Source of the DNA: Siderastrea radians
Lineage: Eukaryota; Cnidaria; Anthozoa; Scleractinia; Rhizangiidae
Assembly (NCBI GenBank): GCA_964017195.1
Contig: OZ024896.1
Span: 33,794,307 to 33,858,306, forward strand
DNA: 64,000 nt
Reading direction: 5' to 3'
The notes under the pieces are model-generated. The model was not told where the DNA came from. It searched no databases and saw nothing but the letters and a program-made list of their open reading frames with translations. Both the position numbers and the translations under genes were made by a program. Of the stretch, positions 12,962 to 23,971 are shown in pieces (the first letter of the stretch is position 1; every line of letters starts with the position of its first letter).

Positions 12962-13552
12962 TTAATGCTTTTGCTGATGGTATGTTAGGGTATACGAATA
13001 CCACTAAGCATTCGATGTCTGTCAATCGATGAAAAGGATGCGTCGCATGACCGCCTAATGTTAAATAGAGGATATTTTACATCAATAGTATACTAGGATA
13101 ATAAGAAATAACAGTAATTTGTAACAGCATTTGCATGATTGCCTTCTCTTAAAAAGAAGAACAAACGGGGTCGATAAGTGGTTCTCTAGACGGACACTCT
13201 TTAAAAGGGCTCAATTTTTTCCCTTCCGGAACGGCCCATTTTGTTGTTGTTTGAAACCCGCAAATCTTTTTCAGAAAAGAAAAAAAACATGCACAGCGAA
13301 AGGAAGCAAAGAAATATCTTTGAAAAAGAAAACATATTCGGGAAGAAAACTTTGCCCACTCCCCCTTCCCTCAAACGTAGACTGCAAACCGTCTCGATCC
13401 TTTTTCTCTTAATTTTTGATGAGCCGGTTTTTTGCTCGTCACGGAACGCTCCTCCCACGCCTAAACACGGCTCCGTAGGAGACTATCGAAAATGATGTCG
13501 CTAGAAATTTCAAAAGTTGACTAGTATAACGATAACATAAACAGTACGACCC

Positions 13553-14495
13553 ATCCTAGGAGACCCAGGGGCAGATAGTGGAGCGAGGGACAGTCGGGAC
13601 GGGCGAACAAAAAATGAAGTGGGCGATAGAAAAGTCAAGGGCAAAGGTAAAAGCCCCTGGGGAAAATGTTTCTCCAGAGTAGTTCCTAATTTTGTTAAGA
13701 TAAGATGAGATACAAAAATAAACACTGGATCAGCCGGTAAGTCAAAGCACCGGTAGTAAAAGCATTGGGAAAGGTCCTTATAGAACCTCAAGTACAATTC
13801 TATCCTACATTTTATACGAGCAACTAGACAAAAGCGGTCTAATTTCTGATCCCGAATCAGAAGGCTCACGGGGATCGCAAACAGTAGTACGATACATTCG
13901 ATCATTAAAAATTTCCCGGTGAAATGGTTCTCCACTTGAACGTGACAAATTCTTCTACGTGTCCTTAAGCTTCGTGGCGCATTTACGGCGAGATTTTCCA
14001 TGAAAAGCGTCTTAGATTTTCGATAAACAAGCAAGGCAATATGGCGGACAAACGACCTTCGTGTACTACGCCGTGTCAGAATACACGAAACGGACTCAAG
14101 GATATGCTGCTTGCTGATTGGGCAGAAAAATACAAAAGTTTCCTGCGGCCAATCGGAAGCCAGGACGGGCCAGACCGTTAGGAACTACTCTGGAGGAACA
14201 TCAACCTCTTCCCCAGGGCCTTCTCCTCGTTCAAAATGGCGGTCGGAGAAACCCCTGGCCAAGGCTGCCAAATTGGCTCCGAAAGTTCGTTAGAATTTCG
14301 TCACGCAAACACGATTAAATGTCTCCGTTTTGTTTGAATAGTGGTTTCCGATTGCAGAAAACAAACAGGGCCGCCAGACGCTGGAAACAACTTGCCAAAA
14401 AGCCATTTCATCATGTGTCACGTGACAAAATACTCCACGGTACGCCCGTCCCGACTTTCCCTCAATCCACTATCTGCCCCTGGGTCTCCGAGGAT
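13553..14495. mobile_element. Non-autonomous DNA transposon with long inverted repeats and 9-bp flanking repeat
   Basis: The left end CATCCTAGGAGACCCAGGGG is inverted at the right end (CCCCTGGGTCTCCGAGGATG). Both sides are flanked by AGTACGACC. The empty site (CAGTACGACCGTATGAA) is visible in another array unit near 6579. A 9-bp duplication suggests a Mutator-like element; an 8-bp class (hAT, P) cannot be excluded if one base is chance. Inner repeats near 13650 and 14200 are also inverted. Confidence 0.75.
14041..14181 (+). CDS. Short open reading frame inside the inverted-repeat transposon
   Basis: The ATG is in the context CAATATGGCGGAC, and 46 codons run to TAG. The product begins MADKRPSCTTPCQ and includes LLADWAEKYKSF. 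It has no recognised domain. It could be the truncated start of the family's lost transposase or chance. The ATGGCGGAC start resembles the YY1-like initiator element found at other element starts in this window (53661). Confidence 0.25.
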   Translation: MADKRPSCTTPCQNTRNGLKDMLLADWAEKYKSFLRPIGSQDGPDR

Positions 14496-15755
14496 GAGTA
14501 CGACCGTACGAACCGAAACCACCGAGACAAAATTTTTGAGACAAACGTTTTATGGATATGGACACATCGCGCAAGTCAGATGTCATTTAGAGTAACTTGT
14601 GGGTAAACCTCGGTTTCATAAAAAAGATGTTGCCTTGGTTCGTTACAAGGAGGACACATGAAGACTCACTAAAAATAGAACCAAATGCATTAAGTGCCTT
14701 GCATCTTTTGACTGCTCTCAACAAAACTGAACAGAACGAGTTCAACGAAAGTGAATAGAAAGGTCCACTCAAAAGAACCTGTGGACCTCCTGTAAGATAC
14801 CATGGCCAGCTTTTTGTCAATTGCGGCTCCTGATGCGTCAAGGTCGTTAACTTGAACTAAGGGACGGACCTTTAGAAAAGTTATGGGGAGGGGGCGGGCG
14901 AAGCACAAAAAAAATAATGCAAGGGAAAATTGGGTGAAAAAAATCCATGCACAGCGAGTAGCCCAGAAAAAAGTTCTTGTATACGGAAAAAATATTCCTG
15001 AAAGGGAAATGCTAACAAAAATAATTCGTGCAGCTCGAAAATTCCCCCACGCCCTCCCCAACAACTTTTTTTATGGTCCGTCCCTAATGAAGGGCACGAT
15101 TTAGTTTTGACATTAAATATTAACCGCGCTTTGTCTACGATGTTGCCTTTAACTGATTCAGTTATTCTTCAACTAAGCAAAACATTTATTTCAGTGCTGT
15201 TTTATTTTTATCTTTTCGGTCTTAACTCCTTCTTTCGTTGTTTTATGTTTTTCTTTCTTTCTTTATTATGATGTACGGTGCTTATCCAAGTGTTTGGTCG
15301 GGTATGTGTTTCAGTCGTGTGATGTCGCCTTGAGAGTTGAAACGTTTCAGTTTTGTGCATTCCAAATCTTATGCCAATGTTTGTACAAGCCAAATATCAC
15401 TGAAACGTCGACTTTTAAGTAAGAATCCAAAATGTACGCATTAAATTTGCATAATACCCTAAAATACAAAGAAAAACAATGGAAATTTTTTCCCGTAATA
15501 GATAGCAGTAGAAGGTAGTGTTTTATCAGCGGTTTTTTGTTGGTTTAAATTTACTTTGTTAAAAGTAAATTATTAACATAAAGCATGTTAAATGCAACAG
15601 AATCTTGTGTTGTGAAATTAATTTCAATTTCATGAGAATTAAACACAGCAAAATTCGCTCAGTTTCATCGGAAAAATTTTGCTCAGAGTCTCGTCATTTA
15701 CGTTCAGTTTGAGCAAAAGGAAAAGATAATTATTTTCTAAAAAAAAAACTGTAAC

Positions 15756-15887
15756 CTTCAAAGCGATGTCGCCTTGGAACTCGTCAATGACTTTGAACAA
15801 AGCCTAGAACAACACTTATCTCGCATTGTATAAGATGACAACATCAAGGTCAAACACTATTTCGTTGACATCAGTCGGGACGGCCTC
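15756..15887 (-). pseudogene. Fossil exon-like block, array unit 5
   Basis: Here VPTDVNEIVFDLDVVILYNAR and ALFKVIDEFQGDIALK lie in the same frame, separated only by two stop codons. This supports the idea that both halves came from one exon. The donor has drifted to GTTACA. Confidence 0.38.
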
Positions 15888-16133
15888 CTAAGAGGTATGA
15901 CTGGTGTTATATGTTGAACACCAGCTTTTTGCCAATTGAGGCAACCGGTGCGAAAAGTTGAACAGGTTAAAGTAGACAATTGGTCACAGTGATAGGTTAA
16001 GGGTTGTTAACACACTTAGGCCGATTACCTTCGATGCAATTTCATGTCACGATTTCAAAGGATTTTTGCTGCAGCGATTTTACAGGATTTCTCGGCAATT
16101 TGCTTCCGATTTTGTTGCAATTAAATGAATTAA

Positions 16134-16810
16134 CCCTATTCAAACCGGGGGGGGGGGGGCTTTTGAGGCCCGCCTCAACTTTGAAGTTGTGTAATTTCGT
16201 AACCGTTTATGCTATTACAACCACTTTGTGACAGGCATGTTTTTTTAAAAATCACGATTCTCGCTTTAGGAATAACCGCTCACTGAAAGAAAGAATTTAG
16301 TACTGATTTCAGGAAAACGTGAAGTTTAAAACGTGAAAATCCAAGATGGTGGGCTTAACTTGTAAAAAGGTGATTTCTCGCTATAAATTCACTATTTGTC
16401 ATAAATTTCAAGTTTATGAGATTGTTGATTAATTAAATAAACTTTTCACAATCAACTGGCTTCATTTTCTTGTTTATTAAATGAAGCAGATTGATTAAAA
16501 GAAATTCAAGATGGCGGACACCAAAATGGCCATTTTATCTCTAATACGAAATGTATCTGCATAATTTCATGTCCTTCCAAAAATGTACATTCAGAAAATA
16601 TATTATAGATGTCCTTAATACCCAACAAAAGTATTTTCACTCCTTCGGGTACAGCATTCAGTAAATTTATTGCTTTAGAGCTTCTAAGTGAAACATTGAG
16701 AAACAAATGGCGTCATAGTGACGTCATACACGTCACAGTGACATCACAGTACTTCTAGTGATTAGAACTAGCGCGTACACTATCCTGTAAAAAGCCCGGT
16801 CTGAATAGGG
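16134..16810. mobile_element. TTAA-flanked miniature element, family C copy 1
   Basis: It has TTAA at 16130-16133 and 16811-16814, and ends CCCTATTCAAACCGGG and CCCGGTCTGAATAGGG. The interior has AAGATGGCGGAC and ACCAAAATGGCC (YY1-like) and a run of CRE-like sites (GTGACGTCATACACGTCAC). A G tract lies at 16147-16158. It belongs to the same family as 59959-60432. Confidence 0.8.
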
Positions 16811-16814
16811 TTAA

Positions 16815-18328
16815 GGCGCATGCAATGTGAGCAAATCATATCACGCGCTCTGCTTGTATGGCATCAACAATTGAATCAAATTGCACTGACCTTGCAGCAA
16901 ACACCGCCGGTAGTTTACTCGGGAGATTTCAAATCGCATTAAACATTGCCGGAGAAATCACATCAGAACTTGCCTGTGGAAAGTTGAATTGCAAACCTCG
17001 TTTTGGCAAACTTGAAAACGTTAGCAAACGCTTGCTTTCACACGTCAATCCTGAACATACATCAAATTACAACATTTTTTCTCTGAGCATCGTGTAATAA
17101 ATCACAAACAAGTAGAATTGCGGTTTCGTGTCTGCGATTCAGAATAATTCCTCGTCGGCGAAAACGAAACAGAAGGCGGCGCATATAATATAACAAGAAA
17201 ACCTGTGGTTTATCAAAGACGGTCCCCAGTTACAAGTTGGAATTAATTTGAAAGCCATTAGGTTCAACAGCTACTTGAAGTCTTAACATTTTTCTGTTTT
17301 CGAAATAGCAAGCAATACTTAAAGCAAAATGAAAACCCGCAAGAACTTGAAACCAAACCATAGTTGCCAGGATTAAACCTCTGAATTCTCCTACAGCCCT
17401 CCTTTTTCAATATTCTACATATAGTAAGAAATGCTATGCGTTTTATGAAATGTTTTCCCTGTACATTTGTGCGTCATTTGTCGTAAGGTTATCCCTAACT
17501 AAACCCCCGGGGTTAAAGGTTTCTCCTGAATGAATCTTAAATCTAATATTTTGTCGAAGTCTAAGCTTGTTTTCACCGCTAAATGTTTTGATTTCGACAA
17601 TATTAACACAATGTAGATTTCCGTCTTTATATGAGCTAGGTTTCAGATGCGTGAATTGAATCAAAAGGCCGAACTTAACTAATGACAGAATATTCATAAC
17701 CAAATAAATTCATAATCATGCGTGTAATTTACTCAGGGAATTTTCTTTCTTGTTTTTTCCCAAAAAAGGCTTAAAAAACCCTCAGGAAGTTCAAACCCCG
17801 AAATATATGCCTCATTTTTTAGTTGCCGACATTCAGATAAGCCTTCTCTTTAAGAAAAATGCTATAATATTATTTGCCCTACAATTTCCAGTCCATTTGA
17901 ATCGAGTCTCCTAGAGCTTTCTCATTTGTTTCACCTTTTAAATGGCGCATTTTGCTCCGTATAATGCCCAAACCCTCTTGAAAATTATTGCGTACAACAA
18001 TCGGTCGAGCTGCCATTTTTCAAAGGGCCCCCTAAAACTTTCACATGAGCGTGGTGGAGGTATTGCAATAACCTTAGTTAGCCGGGCTGGCTTGTTTTGC
18101 CAAGATCTCGGCACGTCTGTAAAACACATTAAAAATCAACTTTGCGATTACATGGAAAAATCTCAGCCCGGCTAGCTGGGATCCCGGCATCGTGTAATAA
18201 GCCCTGTCTCCAAGAAAACCAGCGTCAAAACATAAGCCCTCTTCCGTCTCCATCCTCATGGGATATCATTAAGCATTGGATCGTGACCTTGAACAGCCTA
18301 CTATGACCAAAATCTTGCAGAACTATAA
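16815..18328. other. Intergenic DNA without a supported gene
   Basis: An open frame from 16858 (MASTIESNCTDLAANTAG..., 79 codons) lacks a splice or domain context, and I do not call it. Nothing else is recognisable. Confidence 0.35.
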
Positions 18329-18427
18329 GACCGTCACGGCGCCCCTACAGGCCCGCCCTTAAAATAAGTGGCTATGTAACATGTTCTTCTCAAAGAAAAG
18401 AACAATGAAAACCGAGCCAACTGAAAA

Positions 18428-18482
18428 ATGCAGGCGAAAGAAAGCTCTTCTCGTAAACTTGTGCCGTTCGTTGAAGTTGATG
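18428..18482 (+). CDS. Possible first coding exon, copy 1
   Basis: An ATG opens 18 codons plus one base (MQAKESSSRKLVPFVEVD), then GTAATA. An alternative ATG 21 bases upstream opens another frame to the same donor. It is a candidate 5' exon for the KH gene, but the donor phase does not directly match the exon at 23737, so another exon would be needed. It is identical in both duplicate copies. Confidence 0.22.
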
Positions 18483-19685
18483 GTAATATGAAATACGTTA
18501 TCGATGTCTTAGTGCTTTTTAAAGTTTACAGCCATTTCAATATATTAACAAGGTTGTAGGATCAAAGCCAGCTTGCAAGTCGAGACAGAAAGGTTATATG
18601 GGTAGTTGAAAACTTGTTTTAGTTTCAAAGTTCTCAGGATTTGATAAGGAACTTTGAGTCTCTCACCCGTAGGATCATTCCCATGGGTGTATGTCCGTGA
18701 AAGGGAACCATCTTATTGTCAGCAATTACGATCAAGGATTTTAAAATTTTCAGTGGCTGGTACCTGTTCAGTGCAAAATGTAATCATGTTCCCTATTTTT
18801 CAGAAAGTTTTTTTTTTTCACTTCTAGTCAGTTGCATACAGTACACATGCTGCACCAGCATCCTTGAAAAAATCAGTAACATCAAAGGTTTCGATTTAAA
18901 CGACTGTACCAGCTGACAATCGTAAACTTTCAGGTCTTACATATTTTTTGCCGTAAAAAGTCATCCAGCATATGGCTTTCTATCGTTTTGCAGGCAAGGT
19001 ATAACTGATGATTTTCAATAGCTTGTCTATTCATAACAACTCTCTTTTCCCTCACGGACTTGTTGCGTAGACTTAAAGCTTTCATCTGACAACGTTAATT
19101 AAAAAATAGCTAAAATTATTATCAGACATTAAGGAATAAAAACTTCAACTCGATTTATAAAGTTTATTTTCTTGCCCTCCGGCTCCCGAAATGTTGGATC
19201 ATCAGCGCCTACCAGCTGTAATATTTGAAATTAAAAAGTTACCTATTCTTCTGGAAATCGTTTTTCATATGCACAAACTTTTGTGGTTTGCTTGATTGAC
19301 TTATAGTGTTTTCTAAAATTGTTTATTTCCTTTAGTTTCAGTTAGGGAATGAGAGAAAACTGGTAACTACTGTCTGTCAGCGGAAGCTTAGGAAAACCGG
19401 AAGTTGTTCCGGTTTGGAGGTTAATTCTCTTTCCCTCATCTACATAAACAACTTTAGCTTACAAATAGCTATGATTTAATTTTGTTTCGTCCAGGAAACA
19501 TATTGAGTGGTAAAATACGAATTTTAGCTATGGAAACAAGGGACAACAATCGAAGGAAATCGACGAACGGACGTAAAAAGAGGTAATCTATGTGGAATTT
19601 TCTTATATGTATCCAACGATCACCGGCAGCGAAACGAAAGTAAATAGAGTGAAAGTTTTCATTACAAAAATTATGTACTGCCACT

Positions 19686-19871
19686 TCATGGAAACTGAGG
19701 ATTTATTTTACAATTTTTTGTTTTTGAATTTACCTTATTACCCTTAGATTTCTTGTCCAGTGGCACATACATAGCAATCTTTATCGTGAATGTCAATATA
19801 CCTTGAAGAGGTTGAGAATTTTTGATAACTAAAATAATCACAGATAACAAACACACGCACCAGTCAAACAT
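19686..19871 (-). CDS. Open frame with signal-peptide-like start, copy 1 (uncertain)
   Basis: It begins MFDWCVCLLSVIILVIKNS, a plausible signal peptide or signal anchor, and continues 61 codons. A GTAATA sequence within it could be a donor. The second copy (22402-22585) starts MFGW. There is no other support, and it may be chance. Confidence 0.2.
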   Translation of the reverse strand: MFDWCVCLLSVIILVIKNSQPLQGILTFTIKIAMYVPLDKKSKGNKVNSKTKNCKINPQFP

Positions 19872-21045
19872 CGAAGTATAATTTGATGGAAAGGTGAAGT
19901 CTCACTTTCGCAGCACACCCTTTTGTTCGATGTCTTGGCAAATGAGAGAAAAAAGGTACGGAATTATGGATTGGGAAAATTTTAATATATGTATCGTGGA
20001 TACGTAAGAATATTCCATCATGTCACGCAAGCTTTCTTTATGATCAATATCGTGACCCACAACCCATAATCCTTTGAATCACTTTACCGTGGCCATTTAC
20101 AGGAGACCGGGACCAACTCAGACAGGTACGAACTTGTACCGCTACGAACTTTTTGCAGCCGTTTACATGAGTCCAACTACTTCGAAGACAGCAGATCTTG
20201 GAGCTATATATTAACCTTCACAATTCGACTATTTAACATGTTATAAACCAACCGGGCACACAATTTACGCCAATAGACAATCGTGGAATTTACTGACGAC
20301 AGAAAAATATAAAGTAACGCTCATTGGGTGGCCTGTGTACTGTGTATGAATTCAATACTTTCTACGTCTTGTTTACTAATGTTATCCGCAATAGTGATGC
20401 TATCATTACTAAGAAAGAGCAAAAATGATGAAGCCAAAAGAAGGAACATATCAGACCCGGGCCCGGTCTGAGATTCGTCTCCGTTTACATGAGAACGGTA
20501 CGAACTCAGACCGGTACGAAAGTTACTCGTCCCGGTCAAAGTCAGACGGGTCTGAATTCATTTTCAGACCGGTCTCATGTAAACGAAAAAAAAAAAAAGA
20601 AATGTATGGAGGCCGACATGAACTCATGCCGGTCTGAGTTCGTCCTGGTCTTGTGTAAATACCCCTTAGTTTTTATCAACCCAATTGAGAAATGTTTCAC
20701 TCCCCCTTCCCCCTACCCCCCCCCCCACCGCTCCTCCACCACCGCCACCGACGCAGCCCCAAAGTTTCTACAAAAACTAATAACTTCACACCGCAAATTT
20801 GTTGACCTTGTACTTAATTTACGATCCATAAAGGATAATAGAAGTGGTCTGTCTACGTACATATAGAGAGAAAGGGAGACCGTGTTATCAGCGAATAACG
20901 TTGTATTTTGCGTTCACGGAAATTGGATGCCATATCAAGTGCTGCGGTGTTCAAAATAAAAGATTTTCTGGAAATATGAAAAACAAATTTGAGCAACAAC
21001 AACGTCTATTCCACTGGCGAATTGGTAGATGTGAGGTGATTTCAT

Positions 21046-23585
21046 GACCGTCACGGCGCCCCTACAGGCCCGCCCTTAAAATAAGTGGCTATGTAACATG
21101 TTCTTCTCAAAGAAAAGAACAATGAAAACCGAGCCAACTGAAAAATGCAGGCGAAAGAAAGCTCTTCTCGTAAACTTGTGCCGTTCGTTGAAGTTGATGG
21201 TAATATGAAATACGTTATCGATGTCTTAGTGCTTTTTAAAGTTTACAGCCATTTCAGTATATTAACAAGGTTGTAGGATCAAAGCCAGCTTGCAAGTCGA
21301 GACCGAAAGGTTATATGGGTAGTTGAAAACTTGTTTTAGTTTCAAAGTTCTCAGGATTTGATAAGGAACTTTGAGTCTCTCACCCGTAGGATCATTCCCA
21401 TGGGTGTATGTCCGTGAAAGGGAACCATCTTATTGTCAGCAATTACGATCAAGGATTTTAAAATTTTCAGTGGCTGGTACCTGTTCAGTGCAAAATGTAA
21501 TCATGTTCCCTATTTTTCAGAAAGTTTTTTTTTTCACTTCTAGTCAGTTGCATACAGTACACATGCTGCACCAGCATCCTTGAAAAAATCAGTAACATCA
21601 AAGGTTTCGATTTAAACGACTGTACCAGCTGACAATCGTAAACTTTCAGGTCTTACATATTTTTTGCCGTAAAAAGTCATCCAGCATATGGCTTTCTATC
21701 GTTTTGCAGGCAAGGTATAACTGATGATTTTCAATAGCTTGTCTATTCATAACAACTCTCTTTTCCCTCACGGACTTGTTGCGTAGACTTAAAGCTTTCA
21801 TCTGACAACGTTAATTAAAAAATAGCTAAAATTATTATCAGACATTAAGGAATAAAAACTTCAACTCGATTTATAAAGTTTATTTTCTTGCCCTCCGGCT
21901 CCCGAAATGTTGGATCATCAGCGCCTACCAGCTGTAATATTTGAAATTAAAAAGTTACCTATTCTTCTGGAAATCGTTTTTCATATGCACAAACTTTTGT
22001 GGTTTGCTTGATTGACTTATAGTGTTTTCTAAAATTGTTCATTTCCTTTAGTTTCAGTTAGGGAATGAGAGAAAACTGGTAACTACTGTCTGTCAGCGGA
22101 AGCTTAGGAAAACCGGAAGTTGTTCCGGTTTGGAGGTTAATTCTCTTTCCCTCATCTACATAAACAACTTTAGCTTACAAATAGCTATGATTTAATTTTG
22201 TTTCGTCCAGGAAACATATTGAGTGGTAAAATACGAATTTTAGCTATGGAAACAAGGGACAACAATCGAAGGAAATCGACGAACGGACGTAAAAAGAGGT
22301 AATCTATGTGGAATTTTCTTATATGTATCCAACGATCACCGGCAGCGAAACGAAAGTAAATAGAGTGAAAGTTTTCATTACAAAAATTATGTACTGCCAC
22401 TTCATGGAAACTGAGGATTTATTTTACAATTTTTTGTTTTTGAATTTACCTTATTACCCTTAGATTTCTTGTCCAGTGGCACATACATAGCAATCTTTAT
22501 CGTGAATGTCAATATTCCTTGAAGAGGTTGAGAATTTTTGATAACTAAAATAATCACAGATAACAAACACACGCACCAGCCAAACATCGAAGTATAATTT
22601 GATGGAAAGTTGAAGTCCACTTTCGCAGCACACCCTTTTGTTCGATGTCTTGGCAAATAAGAGAAAAAAGGTAAGGAATTATGGATTGGGAAAATTTTAA
22701 TATATGTATCGTGGATACGTAAGAATATTCCATCATGTCACGCAAGCTTTCTTTATGATCAATATCGTGACCCGCAACTTCCACACACAACCCATAATCC
22801 TTTGAATCTCTTTACCGTGGCCATTTACAGGAGACCGGGACCAACTCAGACAGGTACGAACTTGTGCCGCTACGAACTTTTTGCAGCCGTTTACATGAGT
22901 CCAACTACTTCGAAGACAGCAGATCTTGGAGCTATCATTACTAAGAAAGAGCAAACATGATGAAGCCAAAAGAAGGAACATATCAGACCCGGCCCCGGTC
23001 TGAGATTCGTCTCCGTTTACATGAGAACGGTACGAACTCAGACCGGTACGAAAGTTACTCGTCCCGGTCCAGCGACCGAGACAAAGTCAGACCGGTCTGA
23101 ATTCATTTTCAGACCGGTCTCATACAAACGAAAAAAAAGAGAAATGTATGGAGGCCGACATGAACTCATGCCGGTCTGAGTTCGTCCTGGTCTAGTGTAA
23201 ATACCCCCTTAGTTTTTATCAACCCAATTGAGAAATGTTTCACTCCCCCTGCCACCTCCCCCCCCCCCCACTCCTCCACCACCGCCACCGACGCAGCCCC
23301 AAAGTTTCTATAAAAACTAATAACTTCACACCGCAAATTTGTTGACCTTGTATTTAATTTACGATCCATAAAGGATAATAGAAGTGGTCTGTCTACGTAC
23401 ATATAGAGAGAAAGAGAGATCGTGTTATCAGCGAATAACGTTGTATTTTGCGTTTACGGAAATTGGATGCCATATCAAGTGCTGCGGTGTTCAAAATAAA
23501 AGATTTTCTGGAAATATGAGAAACAAATTTGAGCAACAACAACGTCTATTCCCCTGGCGAATTGGTGGATGTGAGGTGATTTCAT
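21046..23585. repeat. Tandem segmental duplication, copy 2 (2,540 bp)
   Basis: It is a near-identical head-to-tail repeat of 18329-21045. It has lost about 205 bp at a repeated GCTAT (short-homology deletion) and has small insertions near 22780 and 23073. It ends at TTCAT, 150 bp upstream of the first recognised KH exon. Such similarity implies a recent event, provided this is not an assembly artefact. Confidence 0.92.
21145..21199 (+). CDS. Possible first coding exon, copy 2
   Basis: It is the duplicate of the candidate exon at 18428-18482 with the same ATG and GTAATA donor. If it is real, the duplication would give the downstream gene two alternative starts. Confidence 0.22.
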
Positions 23586-23736
23586 GTAACCTATGAAACG
23601 CTACGCGTCTCTCTGGTTATTCGTCATTTCACGTTCTACGCAGGCACGTTGAGTAACGTCACGTAGATACTCCTGGCAGTGAATAGGAGTGAAGGCCGGC
23701 ATTAGTGAGTTGACCTTTCCTTTTGAAAATTTGCAG

Positions 23737-23971
23737 AACTACTTACGACGACCTTAGAAGGGAAGGGAGTGAAACCTGTGAATTTGTTGCTGTTCCCCAA
23801 CACCTCATGGGTTTTGTGATCGGTAGGAACGGAAATACAATAAAACAAATACAAAGGCAGTCAGGAGCAAGGATATCTCAATCTGAAGGCGAGCATGCGG
23901 CGGAGGGATTTATGGTATGCGGTACTGAAGACGAGCGGACATGTGCAAGACAACGTATTAATAAAACGGTG
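23737..23971 (+). CDS. KH gene exon a: first KH domain
   Basis: Acceptor GAAAATTTGCAG, donor GTAAGT at phase 0. The core reads CEFVAVPQHLMGFVIGRNG then IKQIQRQSGARI, a canonical KH beta1-alpha1-GXXG-alpha2-beta2 signature. Confidence 0.9.

Larger units (their letters stand above)
4290..15990. repeat. Five-copy degenerate array of 1.4-3.6 kb units
   Basis: Shared landmarks recur in the same order. One is GCTTTGTCTAC near 5343, 7743, 9163, 11483 and 15127. Another is a ccagctttttgtcaattg-type block near 4508, 6836, 10557 and 14808, with a variant near 6146, 8376, 9987, 12320 and 15923. A third is a block ending GCGATGTTGCCTTGGAGCTC near 5985, 8230, 9830, 12163 and 15765. The units differ by many substitutions and indels, so the array is old. 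No unit keeps an intact gene, but several blocks look like fossil exons on the minus strand (listed separately). Two transposons (12569-12961 and 13553-14495) are inserted into it. What the ancestral unit was is unknown. Confidence 0.75.
18329..21045. repeat. Tandem segmental duplication, copy 1 (2,717 bp)
   Basis: It starts GACCGTCACGGCGCCCC and ends at GGTGATTTCAT, where copy 2 begins directly. The two copies differ by scattered single bases and a few indels. Compared with copy 2, this copy keeps an extra segment of about 205 bp (about 20200-20405). It contains imperfect inverted AGACCGG motifs near 20100-20660 that look like a nested miniature element. Confidence 0.92.

Noticed and set aside
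13510..14034. 174-codon minus-strand open frame
   Set aside because: It runs out through the transposon's inverted repeat and has no domain or biased composition typical of a gene; more likely chance, though noted as divergent from 14041.
14690..15064. 124-codon minus frame with hydrophobic stretches
   Set aside because: It overlaps a degenerate unit of the old array; its VNDLDASGAAIDKKL part matches other units only in pieces, so it is a remnant, not a gene.
16858..17097. 79-codon frame starting MASTIESN
   Set aside because: No splice context, no domain, in otherwise repeat-rich intergenic DNA.
20425..20866. Plus-strand frames of 70-125 codons in the duplicated segment
   Set aside because: They cover inverted AGACCGG motifs and a C-tract; a different reading in copy 2 is broken by indels, so no selection on protein.
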